A stretch of 64,000 nt of DNA from the NCBI GenBank assembly GCA_910585285.1, contig CAJUDL010000001.1, positions 80,972 through 144,971 on the forward strand, written 5' to 3'. This DNA comes from an uncultured Muribaculaceae bacterium. GTDB taxonomy: Bacteria; Bacteroidota; Bacteroidia; Bacteroidales; Muribaculaceae. The position numbers and the translations under genes were made by a program. This document shows, one piece after another, positions 17,839 to 28,600 of the stretch. Numbering within the stretch: position 1 is the first letter of the stretch; each line of letters opens with the position of its first letter. The notes under the pieces were generated by a model. It was given only the letters and a program-made list of their open reading frames with translations, had not been told where the DNA came from and searched no databases.

Positions 17839-18621
17839 TCATTTTCTTGAAGATAGGGATAATCTTGCGAATATAACCGGTTGTCGGGTTTTGTGTGATA
17901 CCAATGAATATGATGAATCCGAGTCCGAGGAATTGTGCCGCAAGATACTCACCGTGTCGCCGAAACTACCTTCATGGAGAAACGACAGTTCAAGACGTTT
18001 GACGAAATTTCTGTCGAAATCCGCGAGGGTATATTGATTGAGGAGAATTGTGATATATCTCACAGTATTGACATGACGATAAAAATCTATGTCATTATAT
18101 TTGAATGTATATTCAGCATCGGGAGAGTTTGCCTTGAGCGCACGGGCAGGTATATTCTCAAGAGGTGTGTCAAAAGGCATGATCTCAACGTGTTTTGCCT
18201 GCGGAGCTATAGGACATTCCTTATCTGTTACCGCATCTTCGGGCAATGACAGATGGGAAAGTCCGAAATTGTCATGGGTGTTCATATCCAGCACCATCCA
18301 GACAGACCTTGCGTAGCCTAACACATTTCCCTCCTGATCTTCGACAGAGAAATCACGAGTTGAGAAATGGCGGTTCCAGTTTTCCACCCATGTGCTGATT
18401 GTATAGGATGTGTTGCATGCTGGATAGTGTGTCATCTCAAGAGTAAGGCGAGAGAGGACCCAGCCGGCTCCGAGATGTGCCATTGTTGGATTGCCTATCC
18501 CAAGCGCATTTGCGTGGGCAGTTGCAATCTCAATTATATTGCTCACCAGAACATTTACGGCAAGCTCTCCTTCCGGATTTGATTCGTTAGCAGAATTGAA
18601 GAAAGTTTGAGTGTGAATCAT
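17839..18621 (-). CDS. Acyl-ACP thioesterase
   Basis: A 260-residue cytosolic enzyme that releases free fatty acids from acyl-ACP, of the plant FatA/FatB-like family (double hotdog fold) found widely in Bacteroidetes. Supporting stretches are ATAHANALGIG near residue 35, GAGWVLSRLTLEM in the first hotdog (the helix-strand region with WVLxR is a family hallmark), STWVENWNRHFSTRDFSVED, GYARSVWMVLDM, and in the second hotdog the NDIDFYRHVNTVRYI box with catalytic Asp, Asn and His candidates. The length fits the family. It starts at ATG 18621 after a 190-bp repeat-containing gap. Its stop is about 70 bp before the ATPase-Fur operator region, so the genes are probably separately controlled. Confidence 0.88.
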   Translation of the reverse strand: MIHTQTFFNSANESNPEGELAVNVLVSNIIEIATAHANALGIGNPTMAHLGAGWVLSRLTLEMTHYPACNTSYTISTWVENWNRHFSTRDFSVEDQEGNVLGYARSVWMVLDMNTHDNFGLSHLSLPEDAVTDKECPIAPQAKHVEIMPFDTPLENIPARALKANSPDAEYTFKYNDIDFYRHVNTVRYITILLNQYTLADFDRNFVKRLELSFLHEGSFGDTVSILRHNSSDSDSSYSLVSHKTRQPVIFARLSLSSRK

Positions 18622-18639
18622 TGTGATTAATAAACTTAT

Positions 18640-18812
18640 TTAAGTTTCGCAAGCTTCAACTTAAAGTTTAAGAGTTTATAAGTTTAAGAGTTTATCTGGT
18701 TCGATTCGGATTGAATTCTGTACTAATATCACGGAAACCAAATAAACTTATAAACTGCGCTCTGCGCAATTAAACTTATAAACCTCAACTTTTTGCTTGT
18801 AAAAGTTGAATT
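18640..18812. repeat. AGTTTAAGAGTTTATA tandem words arranged as an inverted repeat
   Basis: Two tandem copies of aagtttaagagtttat (18665-18696) are faced by ataaacttataaac and ttaaacttataaac (18742-18785), which are near reverse complements. Between the arms is a hairpin-like actgcgctctgcgcaatt. The gap between the HAD and thioesterase genes holds no gene. Confidence 0.65.
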
Positions 18813-18814
18813 TC

Positions 18815-19465
18815 TTATTTTACTCCGGCAAGAGAGATTATTTCAGACGGAGAGGTCACTATATTGTCAGCATATGCCCCGCGGAGTTCAGACACCGGTC
18901 GGAAGCCCCATGTCACGCCAACAGAATCAACGCAGGCGCGTCTTGCAGTCTCCATATCCACGGCAGAATCACCTACGTAAAGCACATCTGATTTCGGGGT
19001 AGGATATTTGTTGAGAATGGCGAAGACAATCGAAGGATCCGGTTTCACAGGGCGGTCTTCAATCTGCCCCATTATCGCTACGAACGGAATATCTGGAAAG
19101 AAATGGGGTATGATCCTGTCGACGGCAGACTGATATTTATTTGATGCAACCGCTATCGCCACTCCATTCTCATGGAGTCTTGTCAGAAGTTCCGGTATTC
19201 CGGGATAAGGAGTGGTATGGTCTGTGGAGTGTTCGTCGTAATATTCGCGAAAGAGCTCCAGCAGCCGGTCTATCGTTGTCTTGTCGGCATCCGGCTCGGC
19301 GCGTTCTATGAGTTTACGAACGCCGTTTCCTACCATGTAATTATATGTTGCGAGGGCATGTTCGGAATATCCCATAGCTCGTAGCGCATAGTTGCACGCA
19401 TCACCGAGGTCGGCGATAGTATTCAGGAGAGTTCCGTCAAGGTCAAATATCACTAATTTTTTCAT
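18815..19465 (-). CDS. HAD hydrolase, phosphoglycolate phosphatase-like
   Basis: A 216-residue cytosolic phosphatase of HAD subfamily IA. Motif I is DLDGTLLNT (residues 8-16) with both catalytic aspartates, motif II is the serine/threonine in AVASNK, motif III is the lysine in the DRPVKPDPSI region, and motif IV is YVGDSAVDMETA. The cap is helical. Closest by pattern to Gph, which removes 2-phosphoglycolate formed during DNA repair, but related enzymes act on other small phosphates. The stop lies in a repeat-rich gap, and the start is 2 bp from the stop of the TamL gene, so it is probably the distal gene of that transcript. The enzymatic class is secure; the substrate is not. Confidence 0.88.
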   Translation of the reverse strand: MKKLVIFDLDGTLLNTIADLGDACNYALRAMGYSEHALATYNYMVGNGVRKLIERAEPDADKTTIDRLLELFREYYDEHSTDHTTPYPGIPELLTRLHENGVAIAVASNKYQSAVDRIIPHFFPDIPFVAIMGQIEDRPVKPDPSIVFAILNKYPTPKSDVLYVGDSAVDMETARRACVDSVGVTWGFRPVSELRGAYADNIVTSPSEIISLAGVK

Positions 19466-19467
19466 AA

Positions 19468-21822
19468 TCAGAATGGATATCCGATGGAGAAATGGAAAGA
19501 ATGGTCGCGGTGCCAGTCAGGATGAATCAAGGGCCAAGGCTCTTGTCCCATTGCCGGGTTATGCGCTTTCATACCCATATCGAATCGGAGTAAGAAATAA
19601 TTGAAGTCAAGACGCAGACCGATGCCATAGGCTGCGGCTATCTCTTTATAAAACGAATTAAACTTGAACATTCCTCCGGGCTGGTTGGGATAATTATGGA
19701 TTGTCCATATATTTCCAGCATCAGCGAAGACGGCTCCTTCAAGAATCCAGAACAGTTTCGCCCGGTATTCCACGCTCAGATCAATGCGAATGTCGCCGCA
19801 TTGGTTTATAAAGTCGCTTACGGAATTAGTTCCCGGGAAACGTCCCGGACCGAGCGTGCGTACGTCCCATCCTCTCACTCCGTTTGCTCCTCCTCCATAG
19901 AAACGTTTCTCGAATGGCAGCACTGCCGAATTGCCATAAGGCACACCCACGCCCAGTCCGAAACGGCACGCCAGTGAATTGCGCGTATCGAAAATATGAA
20001 GGTAGGAGAAATCTCCGTCTATCTTTGCATATTGTGAATAGTGGATTCCAAACACTTTATAGGGTTGGGAATGGAAATCGGAACGATGGTTGAAGATGCT
20101 GCTCAACGCAAAAAGGAAGTTGCCTGCCACTTCTGCATTTACACGTACTGTGTAGATGTCGCTCTGAAGTGAACGCGACCATGGGGTCTGTTGCCGTTTG
20201 TTGGTATGGTAGAAGCTATAGCCAAGTCGCATTATGAAGTGATCCTCATAACTATAACGCAGAAGAGGATTGTCGGGCGCTATTTCGTCAAGAAAGTCGT
20301 TGGTGCTTTCCGGGAGATACACATAATTGATGTCAATCGGCGTGAAGGTATGCCTGTTGCGGTTGAACCGTTCCGACCATTTATAGCTCCAGCCTGCAGT
20401 GGAGATAATGCGGGTATATTCCGGTCGCTCCTGATAGTTCATGGAAACATTGAATTCGGTAGTAGCCTTGATGCGCCGTTTGAAACTTTCTCTGAGGAGG
20501 GGAGCCTTGAATTTAGGGAAATTGATACCCACTTCCGCGCCGAGTTCAAGATAGCGGTCGTGAATCAGTCCGCTGAGATTTCCACTCAGCGATTCATATG
20601 CGCCACGTAGCTTGGCAGTGAGTGTTTCTGATCCTTTAGCCAGATTGCGGTGTGAATAACTCAATCCGGCAGCCACCCCTAAATCGCCTTCGGAGTTTGT
20701 GCCCTCCAGTTCGGCAGAAAAACTCTGGCTCTTTCCGGGAGTCAGGAGAATATAGGCGTCAAGCATCCCCAGCTCACCAAGTGAGCCGACCGGATTGAAC
20801 CGAATGTTTATGAATTTTAGTATAGTGAGCCTTCCGAGAGCAGAATATGTATTGTTGACATCGCGAAGACTGTATTTTTTTCCTTGTCTAATGAAACAGT
20901 TGTCATAAAGCACACTGGGTCGGAGATAACGCTTTGCTCCGTATAAGATGGTTATGTCCTTATAGTTTACGGTGTCAACAGCATGATAATGGCGATAATC
21001 TTCCGTCACACCGGGATCATAATCCATTATATAATATATATTCTTTACGATATATTCTTTGTGGGTATCGATCAGATAATTAGGCGAATCGGAGGGATAG
21101 GCTGGCTTTACGGTCATGGTGAGATCCACGTCGTAAGATCCTTCCGTGGTGTCGGCATTGAAGGTGATAAACTCTTTCCCGAATGCATAATAGCCATGAT
21201 TGCGGAGACGAGTGGTTAGAAGATCCCGTTGAGTTTCAAGCAAAGAGATATCGAGCGGATCCCCGGGACGCACAGTGAAGTGGCTGGAATCCTGCATAAT
21301 GAGCTGGCGCAGAGTGTCATTCGGAAATGCATAATCCACTGTGCGTATCATGTGAGGTTTACCTGCGGTCAGAGCATACTCAACCTTCATTTTGCGTTTT
21401 TTGCGGTTGGCAACAGTATCAATGGATACCGAGGCATCAAGGAATCCTGCATTCACCATCGCCTTGCGTAATTGCTCGGCATCGGATAGTGAGGTTGTTG
21501 AATCGAAAATCACGGGAGCTTCACCGAGTTTGCGAATCCATCGGTTCCACCATTTTGTTGAGTCTTTGCCGCTCATATTGTATATTCCGAGACGGAATTT
21601 AGTAGACCACAGCATCTTGTGATTGGGTTGCATGCGCACATATGTCATAAGCTGCTGCTCATTGAGGCGTCCTGTTGAATCGTTAAGGTGTATTTTTACG
21701 TCGTCAAGAAGAAATTTCCCCTCCGGCACATGACGAGCCGACGAACATCCCGATAGCAATGCTACTGTCAGCAATATTGCCGACATTATCATATGCGTAT
21801 ATTTAAAGGGAATTCTATTCAC
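19468..21822 (-). CDS. tamL: TamL, lipidated TamA/BamA-family outer membrane protein
   Basis: A 784-residue Omp85-superfamily protein. The N-terminus has a lipoprotein signal (LLTVALLSGCSS, lipidated Cys26), the mark of the Bacteroidetes TamL form. POTRA-like repeats occupy about residues 30-330 (LNEQQLMTYVRMQPN; AEQLRKAMVNAGFLDASVSI; LISLLETQRDLL-type helices). The C-terminal half is a 16-stranded barrel with the conserved RFYGGGANGVRGWDVRTLGP loop, shown here as FYGGGANGVRGW, and it ends in FHFSIGYPF with a terminal Phe for recognition by the Bam machinery. TamL works with inner-membrane TamB in outer membrane protein or lipid assembly. No tamB is in this window. It is upstream of the HAD gene with a 2-bp gap. 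Confidence 0.88.
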   Translation of the reverse strand: MNRIPFKYTHMIMSAILLTVALLSGCSSARHVPEGKFLLDDVKIHLNDSTGRLNEQQLMTYVRMQPNHKMLWSTKFRLGIYNMSGKDSTKWWNRWIRKLGEAPVIFDSTTSLSDAEQLRKAMVNAGFLDASVSIDTVANRKKRKMKVEYALTAGKPHMIRTVDYAFPNDTLRQLIMQDSSHFTVRPGDPLDISLLETQRDLLTTRLRNHGYYAFGKEFITFNADTTEGSYDVDLTMTVKPAYPSDSPNYLIDTHKEYIVKNIYYIMDYDPGVTEDYRHYHAVDTVNYKDITILYGAKRYLRPSVLYDNCFIRQGKKYSLRDVNNTYSALGRLTILKFINIRFNPVGSLGELGMLDAYILLTPGKSQSFSAELEGTNSEGDLGVAAGLSYSHRNLAKGSETLTAKLRGAYESLSGNLSGLIHDRYLELGAEVGINFPKFKAPLLRESFKRRIKATTEFNVSMNYQERPEYTRIISTAGWSYKWSERFNRNRHTFTPIDINYVYLPESTNDFLDEIAPDNPLLRYSYEDHFIMRLGYSFYHTNKRQQTPWSRSLQSDIYTVRVNAEVAGNFLFALSSIFNHRSDFHSQPYKVFGIHYSQYAKIDGDFSYLHIFDTRNSLACRFGLGVGVPYGNSAVLPFEKRFYGGGANGVRGWDVRTLGPGRFPGTNSVSDFINQCGDIRIDLSVEYRAKLFWILEGAVFADAGNIWTIHNYPNQPGGMFKFNSFYKEIAAAYGIGLRLDFNYFLLRFDMGMKAHNPAMGQEPWPLIHPDWHRDHSFHFSIGYPF

Positions 21823-21861
21823 AATGCAAAATTAGTCAATCTTAATAAATCTAAACAGTTT

Positions 21862-23193
21862 CTAATTCTTTTTCCCAAATTCAGGATCTATTTTCACACC
21901 GAGACACACCGCAAATGTAGCAGCGCAGCAAAGCATCACCCACCAGAAGAAATTGACATATCCCTGAGGTCCGTCAGCTCCGAATATGTGATACTGAGCG
22001 AAGGTGTCGTGAAGCCACCCCGCTGCCATCCCCGGCAGCATCATCCCCAAAGCCATGAAAGCGGTGCAGAACGCATAATGGGATGTTTTGCTTTCACCAC
22101 GGCTGAAGTATATCAGATAAAGCATGAATGCCGTGAATCCAAAGCCATAGCCAAACTGCTCGATGAATATGGCAGTGCAGATAAGGATAAAATTATCGGG
22201 TTGCCACATAGCCAATCCGCAGTAGAAAACACACGGCAGAGTAAGGGCGAGAGCCATCGGCCAAAGCCATTTTTTTAATCCTCCGCGAGAAATTGCAATT
22301 CCCCCAAGTATTCCTCCCGCAAGCAACGCCACCACTCCAACCGTGCCGTTTACAAAACCGACTTCGGATGTGGTCAGAGCAAGTCCCCCGGCTTCGCGAG
22401 GAGACACAAGGAAAGGCTGCACCAGTTTCAGACACATTGCCTCCGGCAATCTGTATAGCAACATAAAGAGAAGGGCGGAAACGATGTGTGGTTTCTCAAA
22501 AAACGTTACGAAAGTTCTTCCGAAATCCCGTAATATTGTTTTGGGCGTTACTCCTGGCATAGGTTTGTCGCCTTCCGGTCTCGGCATGAAGCGGGTATGG
22601 TATAGTCCTATAAGTAGAAATATGAGCCCGAGAAGAAGGAACACGCGTGACCATGCCGCAGATACCGATTCGCAATGCAATTCCAGATAACCTGCGAGCA
22701 TTACGAGTCCACCCTGTCCGATCACGGAGGCAATACGGTAGAATGTGGATCTCACCCCTACGAAAGCCGCCTGATCATGAGCCGGCAGCTCAATCATGTA
22801 ATAGCCATCCGCCGCAATGTCGTGGGTTGCTGAAAAAAATGCAGTTAGCCAGAAGAAAATGAGAGTGGAAGAGAAAAAGAATGATGTTGGCAGCAACAGT
22901 CCGATGGCAGCAAGTGAGAATGCCATAAGAAACTGCATCGCAATAGTCCAGGCGCGTTTGGTCTTTATAAGATCAATGAAAGGACTCCAGAAGGGTTTTA
23001 TTACCCATGGAAGATACAGCCAACCGGTAAAGAAAGCCATTTCTGCCAGTCCGATTCCCATATTGTGGTACATCAGCACGGTCAACGTGTTGACTGCAAA
23101 ATAGGGGAGACCTTCGGCAATATATGTTGTGGGGATCCAGAGCCATGGTGAAGATTTCCCGGTGGGAGGTGTATATGTCGCTGTTTCAGTCAT
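21862..23193 (-). CDS. AmpG-like MFS transporter
   Basis: A 443-residue, roughly 12-helix inner membrane transporter of the AmpG-like branch of the major facilitator superfamily. Typical stretches are YIAEGLPYFAVNTLTVLMY in the first helix, WLYLPWVIKPFWSPFIDLIK with a conserved acidic loop, FSATHDIAADGYYM in helix 4, and a central RFMPRPEGDKP loop. AmpG carries anhydro-muropeptides into the cytosol for wall recycling; distant members carry other peptides or sugars. The start overlaps nothing and is 1 bp from the DUF4922 stop, so the two are likely co-transcribed. The TamL gene follows 40 bp downstream. The family is confident; the substrate is inference. Confidence 0.82.
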   Translation of the reverse strand: MTETATYTPPTGKSSPWLWIPTTYIAEGLPYFAVNTLTVLMYHNMGIGLAEMAFFTGWLYLPWVIKPFWSPFIDLIKTKRAWTIAMQFLMAFSLAAIGLLLPTSFFFSSTLIFFWLTAFFSATHDIAADGYYMIELPAHDQAAFVGVRSTFYRIASVIGQGGLVMLAGYLELHCESVSAAWSRVFLLLGLIFLLIGLYHTRFMPRPEGDKPMPGVTPKTILRDFGRTFVTFFEKPHIVSALLFMLLYRLPEAMCLKLVQPFLVSPREAGGLALTTSEVGFVNGTVGVVALLAGGILGGIAISRGGLKKWLWPMALALTLPCVFYCGLAMWQPDNFILICTAIFIEQFGYGFGFTAFMLYLIYFSRGESKTSHYAFCTAFMALGMMLPGMAAGWLHDTFAQYHIFGADGPQGYVNFFWWVMLCCAATFAVCLGVKIDPEFGKKN

Positions 23194-23194
23194 A

Positions 23195-24157
23195 TCAGTC
23201 TAATAAATTTTCCGGTGGTCTGAAGTTTGCTTTTATTTCCTCAGGTAGCGGTTCGGCAAAAGCCGTTTCGGCATAAATGCGGGATATGATTTCAGGTGAG
23301 AGTCGCCGGAAATCCTCTTCACGGGGCACAATTATAAGACCTGCCATGTCGACGGCTCCCGGGCTGATCATGTATCTTTCTCCCTCAGGAAGGAAATATA
23401 GCGATGGCCGGTGAGCACGTCGGGGCACTATTACTATCCGCAGGAATCCGGAATCGGAAATCCAGAAGAAAGCGTTTATAAGTCCTGTGTCTTTTTCTCC
23501 CGTCGTGCTGTCAATTCCGAATGCTGTCAAAGCGCGTGAGAGATTGAACATTCCCGGCAAGCCCGGTTTTATGATTGCGCTCATAAAGTTGAACGGAAGA
23601 TCCAACCCATACTCCTCACTGCTCATCCAACCCCCTCTTTTTTCAGGATGATGCTTCTCCACGAGATCAACGATGGGAAGTTCGGATTTGAGCATTGCCT
23701 GACAATGGAGATGGTCCGGTGCGGAAGCTCCGGCACGGGCACCATTATAGAAAAATATCAAGGATGGAGCATTCTCTGCCATTATCGCCATATCAACCGG
23801 AATTTCTGCTTGCGGAATATGCTTGGTAGATGCAATTGTGAAATGCACCGGTAAAATAGGGAAGGGGTTGATGAGAAGTTCCCACTCTTCCGTAGGCCAT
23901 GTTCCAGACATCTGCTCTTCTGGACGGTTTGCCTTGCATAGGAAGCAGCTGCGTTTGGATATGGATTCCTTATCGACAGCCGCACCTGTAGAACGGATAC
24001 GTGCCGGATTCAATTGAGCCGCAACCGGGAAATCGCCTAACGGCATCGGCTTGCGCTCGATCTCCCGTAGGCGATCGAAATTTACTTTCGCCTCTTGCCA
24101 CGTTTGCAACTGAGCTTCGATAAGGTCATTGATATGGTCGATAGATAATGTCTGCAT
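23195..24157 (-). CDS. DUF4922 protein, HIT/GalT-like nucleotidyl transferase fold
   Basis: A 320-residue protein typical of Bacteroidales DUF4922. A CFLC pair near residue 72 suggests a structural metal. The INPFPILPVHFTIASTKH stretch near 110 matches the first half of the HIT/GalT fold. The APDHLHCQAML motif near residue 147 keeps the HxHxQ triad of catalytic HIT-like transferases or hydrolases. It is therefore probably an active phosphorylase or AMP/GDP-transferase-like enzyme on a nucleotide sugar or dinucleotide; the substrate is unknown. It lies 12 bp downstream of a GT2 glycosyltransferase and 1 bp upstream of the MFS gene, which suggests a shared glycan-related process (inference). 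Confidence 0.78.
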   Translation of the reverse strand: MQTLSIDHINDLIEAQLQTWQEAKVNFDRLREIERKPMPLGDFPVAAQLNPARIRSTGAAVDKESISKRSCFLCKANRPEEQMSGTWPTEEWELLINPFPILPVHFTIASTKHIPQAEIPVDMAIMAENAPSLIFFYNGARAGASAPDHLHCQAMLKSELPIVDLVEKHHPEKRGGWMSSEEYGLDLPFNFMSAIIKPGLPGMFNLSRALTAFGIDSTTGEKDTGLINAFFWISDSGFLRIVIVPRRAHRPSLYFLPEGERYMISPGAVDMAGLIIVPREEDFRRLSPEIISRIYAETAFAEPLPEEIKANFRPPENLLD

Positions 24158-24169
24158 ACCGTCTGTGAA

Positions 24170-25639
24170 TTAAAATTGAATGTCAGAGTCGTCACCATCG
24201 AAATCGTCGAAATCATCCTCATCTTCTTCGTCCTCGTTCCATGAATCCCCTCTGTCGTGTCCCGGTCCCATCAATGCTCCTAAATCGGGGATTGGCAGTC
24301 CCGGCATAGGTCTGCTCTGCATGTTCTGGCGCACACGTGCCATAAGTTCGATTGATCGGAGGCAATCTTTGTAATTATTATTGGCGTTAGTCTTTTCAAT
24401 GGAGAGTGCGGCATCGGAATTTCCCTCCCATCGGCGGCAAAGATACAGGGGTTCATAAATCCTGCCGATGCTATATTCTCGGCTAATTCTCAATGCCATG
24501 GCGTAATCCTCTCCGTAGCTGACGTTAGGAAACAGGAAGCGTCGTGCCACCGGAGTAAAGAATGCGCGTGGCGCGCCGAATCCGTTTATGCGCAATGCAT
24601 TGTTCGGACCATTAGTGTCTGTCCACTCATCATGGCTTATAAGTCCAGGCGGAATGGGATTTCCATCGAAATCAACCATCATATAGCTTCCGATAACCAT
24701 GCCGAAATTGCCGGCACGGAACCGGTTGACGATTGTTTTCAAAACATCTGGAGAATTATATAGATCATCAGAGTCGAGTTGCACGGCAAAACGTCCGCAA
24801 TGTTCGGAAAGCAGGGCGCGGTTCCAACATCCTCCGATTCCCAGGTTCTCTTCCCCACCTATCTTAATGAGTACAAAACGAGGATCTTTTACGCCCTCAA
24901 GGAGTTCGCGTGTTCCATCTGTCGACTCATTATCCACAACGATAACGTTGAATGGGAAATCGCATTCCTGACTCAATGCTGAATTGACAGCGTCCATCAC
25001 AGTGCGTACGCGGTTCCTTACCGGTATCACCACAGATGCCTCTACGGGGAATTCCTCTGCATCATAATCAACGGTGGTCGATTCCGGTATCACAAGTCCG
25101 TCGATCTGTCTAAGATGATCTGTAAGGGCTTTTTCCATCTGGAGTTGGTATTCCCGGTTGCGAGGATCTACATAGTCATGCTGCTTTTCACCGCTTTTAC
25201 GATAATCCACGCGGGTTGCGGTGTAAAGATATTCGGGAATCATCGCCATCATCTTGCCGATTGTGATGCGCAGGCGCAATGCATACCATCCGCCATCGAG
25301 CATTTCCGATTCCTCACTTGTGAAATCTTCTGTGGCAGAGAGCACATCAGCTGCATTTAGCAGCACGAGAGGTCCGAAGTCGAAATCATCACGCACTGAT
25401 CCAGGCTGGTAATCATTGACGGGGTGAAGCATCAGGCTCCCGTCTTCATTACGTTCACGGAAATAGGAATACGTAAGCGTTGAATCTATTTCCGATGCTA
25501 TTTCCGTGTAACGGTGTATGCAGTGAGGATCGAGTTCTATCTCTCTGTCGTCGAGTTGTACGAGCACATATTGCTCCAGTGGAGCGTGAAAGATCGCTTC
25601 GCGGAGATCATTGACGTTGGTGAATCTTATGATGGTCAT
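24170..25639 (-). CDS. GT2-type glycosyltransferase with long N-terminal extension and acidic tail
   Basis: A 489-residue cytosolic protein. The first 200 residues are unrecognised and acidic ([17 protein letters not shown] onwards). The GT2/GT-A domain begins at about 200 with [18 protein letters not shown], followed by [15 protein letters not shown]. The metal-binding DxD is in VQLDSDDLY near residue 288, and an acceptor-side [10 protein letters not shown] (the ED motif) is near 375. The last 25 residues are almost all Asp/Glu ([18 protein letters not shown]). There is no membrane segment. It is followed by the DUF4922 gene, and this pairing recurs in Bacteroidales to my knowledge. The transferred sugar and acceptor are unknown. 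It starts at ATG 25639, just after a purine-rich repeat tract. Confidence 0.85.
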   Translation of the reverse strand: MTIIRFTNVNDLREAIFHAPLEQYVLVQLDDREIELDPHCIHRYTEIASEIDSTLTYSYFRERNEDGSLMLHPVNDYQPGSVRDDFDFGPLVLLNAADVLSATEDFTSEESEMLDGGWYALRLRITIGKMMAMIPEYLYTATRVDYRKSGEKQHDYVDPRNREYQLQMEKALTDHLRQIDGLVIPESTTVDYDAEEFPVEASVVIPVRNRVRTVMDAVNSALSQECDFPFNVIVVDNESTDGTRELLEGVKDPRFVLIKIGGEENLGIGGCWNRALLSEHCGRFAVQLDSDDLYNSPDVLKTIVNRFRAGNFGMVIGSYMMVDFDGNPIPPGLISHDEWTDTNGPNNALRINGFGAPRAFFTPVARRFLFPNVSYGEDYAMALRISREYSIGRIYEPLYLCRRWEGNSDAALSIEKTNANNNYKDCLRSIELMARVRQNMQSRPMPGLPIPDLGALMGPGHDRGDSWNEDEEDEDDFDDFDGDDSDIQF

Positions 25640-25641
25640 AA

Positions 25642-25695
25642 CTTATAGAGGTAAAAGGTTAAAGGGGAGAGGTAAGAGGTTAAAGGGGGAGGTTA
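25642..25695. repeat. GGTAAAAGGTTAAAGG purine-rich tandem words
   Basis: Four degenerate units of the aggtaaaaggttaaagg / aggtaagaggttaaagg type fill the gap between the GT2 start and the upstream gene's stop. The TAA stop of the amidase gene (25693-25695, minus strand) lies at the repeat edge. ggtaagaggtta is shared with 59601-59612. Confidence 0.6.
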
Positions 25696-28600
25696 GTGTT
25701 TCTTGAGGAAGTCGGCGATGATGCGGTCTCGGTCGTAACTTTCAGTGATTGTTTCCAATGGAATGGAAAGGATCATGTTGTGGCTGCGTCCTCGGTCAAT
25801 GACATATCCCGCGGGTTGGTCGGTATCGGTAAATGTGAATATCTCTTCTGCTTTCGCACCTGGAGCAGGAGCAAGAGCATCGGGATTCTGAACAATGTAG
25901 CATTTATCGTTAAGGGTGTTTGAATATCGTATTGTTCTGCCATCGGAAGCTCGTAACTGCCCGGAGCGTGTTTTGACCGGGCATCCTTCCGGAGTCTCTG
26001 CAGGAACAACTCCAATTACGACTTCGCCAAACTGACGATCACCTTCACCATATCTGTAGCTGAATATGTCGGAAACCACATTCTCGCCGCTGATAAGCAG
26101 ATTGCCTCCGTGGTCGGAAAAAATCTGCAATTCTCTCTCAAGTTCAGGAGTGAATGTCTTGAAATTCACACCGCTTTTGCCATTACCGACGATGCCTGCT
26201 TTCTGTTTGCCGAGAATAAGGTCTATGTTCTTGTAATTAGATAGTTTTACATCTCCTGATTCTACAGCTCCGACACTCGCGGATACAAATCCATAGCCGG
26301 CATTTGCAATGGATTCACCGTGAATGTAGGGATAGTCGAAAGTATTCCCGGCAATTATCTGCGTGGTGTAGTTTGTTGCGCTTCTTCCGAACGATTCACC
26401 GGAATTACGGTTGAATTCCATCTGGTCTCCGGTAAACGCTATGTCTCTTATGTAGGGCACTCCAAAATCATTTTCTGCATCAAATCCGGCTCGATTGCCG
26501 TCTTTGAAATTCGAAGGTCCACTGATTCTGGTGAATCCGTTGATAATCAGCACAGGCTTTGTAGCTCCGGGAGATTCGCGTAGCGCGAGGGTCTCAGAGG
26601 GGAAAGACTGACCTCCTCTGTTAAGTGCTATTATGCGGAAACTGTGGATCTCATTGTCGGCAACTTTCAGGTCATAGTGAGTTTTGGATGTTTCGCCAAT
26701 TTTGTGAAATCCAAGTTCTCCCTGGTTGCGTGCGAGAATCACGTATTTGTCAGGCATCGCTGTTTCCTCAAGGGGATCGGGAGTGGGCTGCCAACTGAGC
26801 CTGTAAAGATTTTTCTTTTCGCGGGTAATTGCAAAATTCTTTACGGGTAAGGGCTGGATCACAAGCTCTCTGTCCTTACGTTCCGCAAGGAATCGTGCCA
26901 TGCCCTTGTAGATTGCCCTCCCCACAGTGAATTTAAATGTCGGGTCAAGACCATACATCATATCTGCGAAATTCTGATGGCTCATCAGTTCAATGAGTGT
27001 TGTCGGCACTTCCGGCACTCTCGCTTCCACATATGATTTATCCCACATTGAGCGGCGTGTCCATGATGGTTCATACTGGCGTCGGATGTCGTTGGAAATC
27101 TGTCGCATCACCAGATCAGTGAGCATACGGGAATTGATGCGGGGGGTTCCGTCGCGATAGGAATCACCATTTTGAGAGAAATAGATTCCAAGTGTTCCCA
27201 CGAAAGAATCATCAGCCCTTTTGCCTGCATCGCTGTGGAGAGCGAATGCCATGTCGACAGGTATGTTTAGACCCTCACGGTTGGGAAGCACCCTCGACCC
27301 TCCGGCAAGATAATTTACCCAAAGTCCTCGCGATGTATAGTCATCCTTGTAATCGTCGGAGCCGTGATAAGGCGCGTACACTGGTTCGGGAAATCCAGCC
27401 CACTGGAGCCAATAGCGTGCTCCTTCAAGGAAACGAGGCATCCCTGAGGTGCGGAATGTCGGTGCCCGTCTCGGAGTGAGGGGTGTCATCGGCTCTGCGG
27501 GAACGGAAGTATCGGCAGGTTTGGCGTCAGGGGTTTCATCTGTTTCATCGCCCTCATTCTCATTTTTGCCCTCGGTTTCCTCATCCTCTTCATCTTCCAC
27601 TTCTTCCTCCTCATTTTCGGCAACTTCCTCTTCGCCTTCCGGCTCAGCACGGTTAGAAAGATTTGAAGAAGGCTCTTCGGGGGTGGAGGGATCGTAATAG
27701 ATGTCGGAGCGACGGTCGGAGCGGGCTATGTTGCCCATGCCTCCGCCGATTTTCACTGCGTCAGCGGTGATGACCATCCCTTCTCCTTTCTCGGAGAGGT
27801 TTGTTAGGGTTACTACCGGCTCTGTATCACTGTAACCTTTGGTAAGAGGAAATGTTCCGAGATAGATCCAGGTGCCTCCTCCCATGGTCTGGTTCACTCG
27901 GAATTCTTTGCTTCCACCGGAATAATTGACTGTATAATGGGCATCTTCCGAAGAATTTGGGAAAGATTTGTAGCTAACATATACCGCATATTCTCCATCT
28001 TCCGGAATGTCGGCATACCAAGCTGCAACCGATGGCTTGCCACCTGTTACGGTTGATGTTTGTCTGTATGTGCCGTTTTCAAAGGGATTTTCGGTGTCTC
28101 GGAAATCGGGGAGGTCATAGATGAAACCTTCAAGATCACCTGTGACCCATTGTTTTGACCCTGTCATTTCCTTGTAATATGGTTGTGAGTATATCTGACC
28201 ACCCTCATACGTGTCGTTGTCGACAATCACCTCGTTACGGTTTATGTCGCGTTCTCGTGGCAACATCACATATGCTCCTGCATTTTCAAGCATTGGCACG
28301 ACATAGGGAAGGATATAGCTCATGGTGTAGGTGTCTTCCACCGACTGGAAGAGGAACGGGCGTTGCCATGTCCATGCCCCGGATCCCGGTTTGAAGTATC
28401 TTCCATGTGAATGCCAGAGTGCCACGATATCATTCTCCATTCCTTTGTCGGTTTTCCCATATGGATGTGCTTCCACAACAAAAGGGGGATTCTTGCGGAA
28501 TTTCTCAGGGAGTTTGTCGACTTTGGTTATATAATATGCGAGCGACCGCGAACCCACGTTGAGATTGACGCGATAATCGGAGATGGAATCCGGCAGGGCT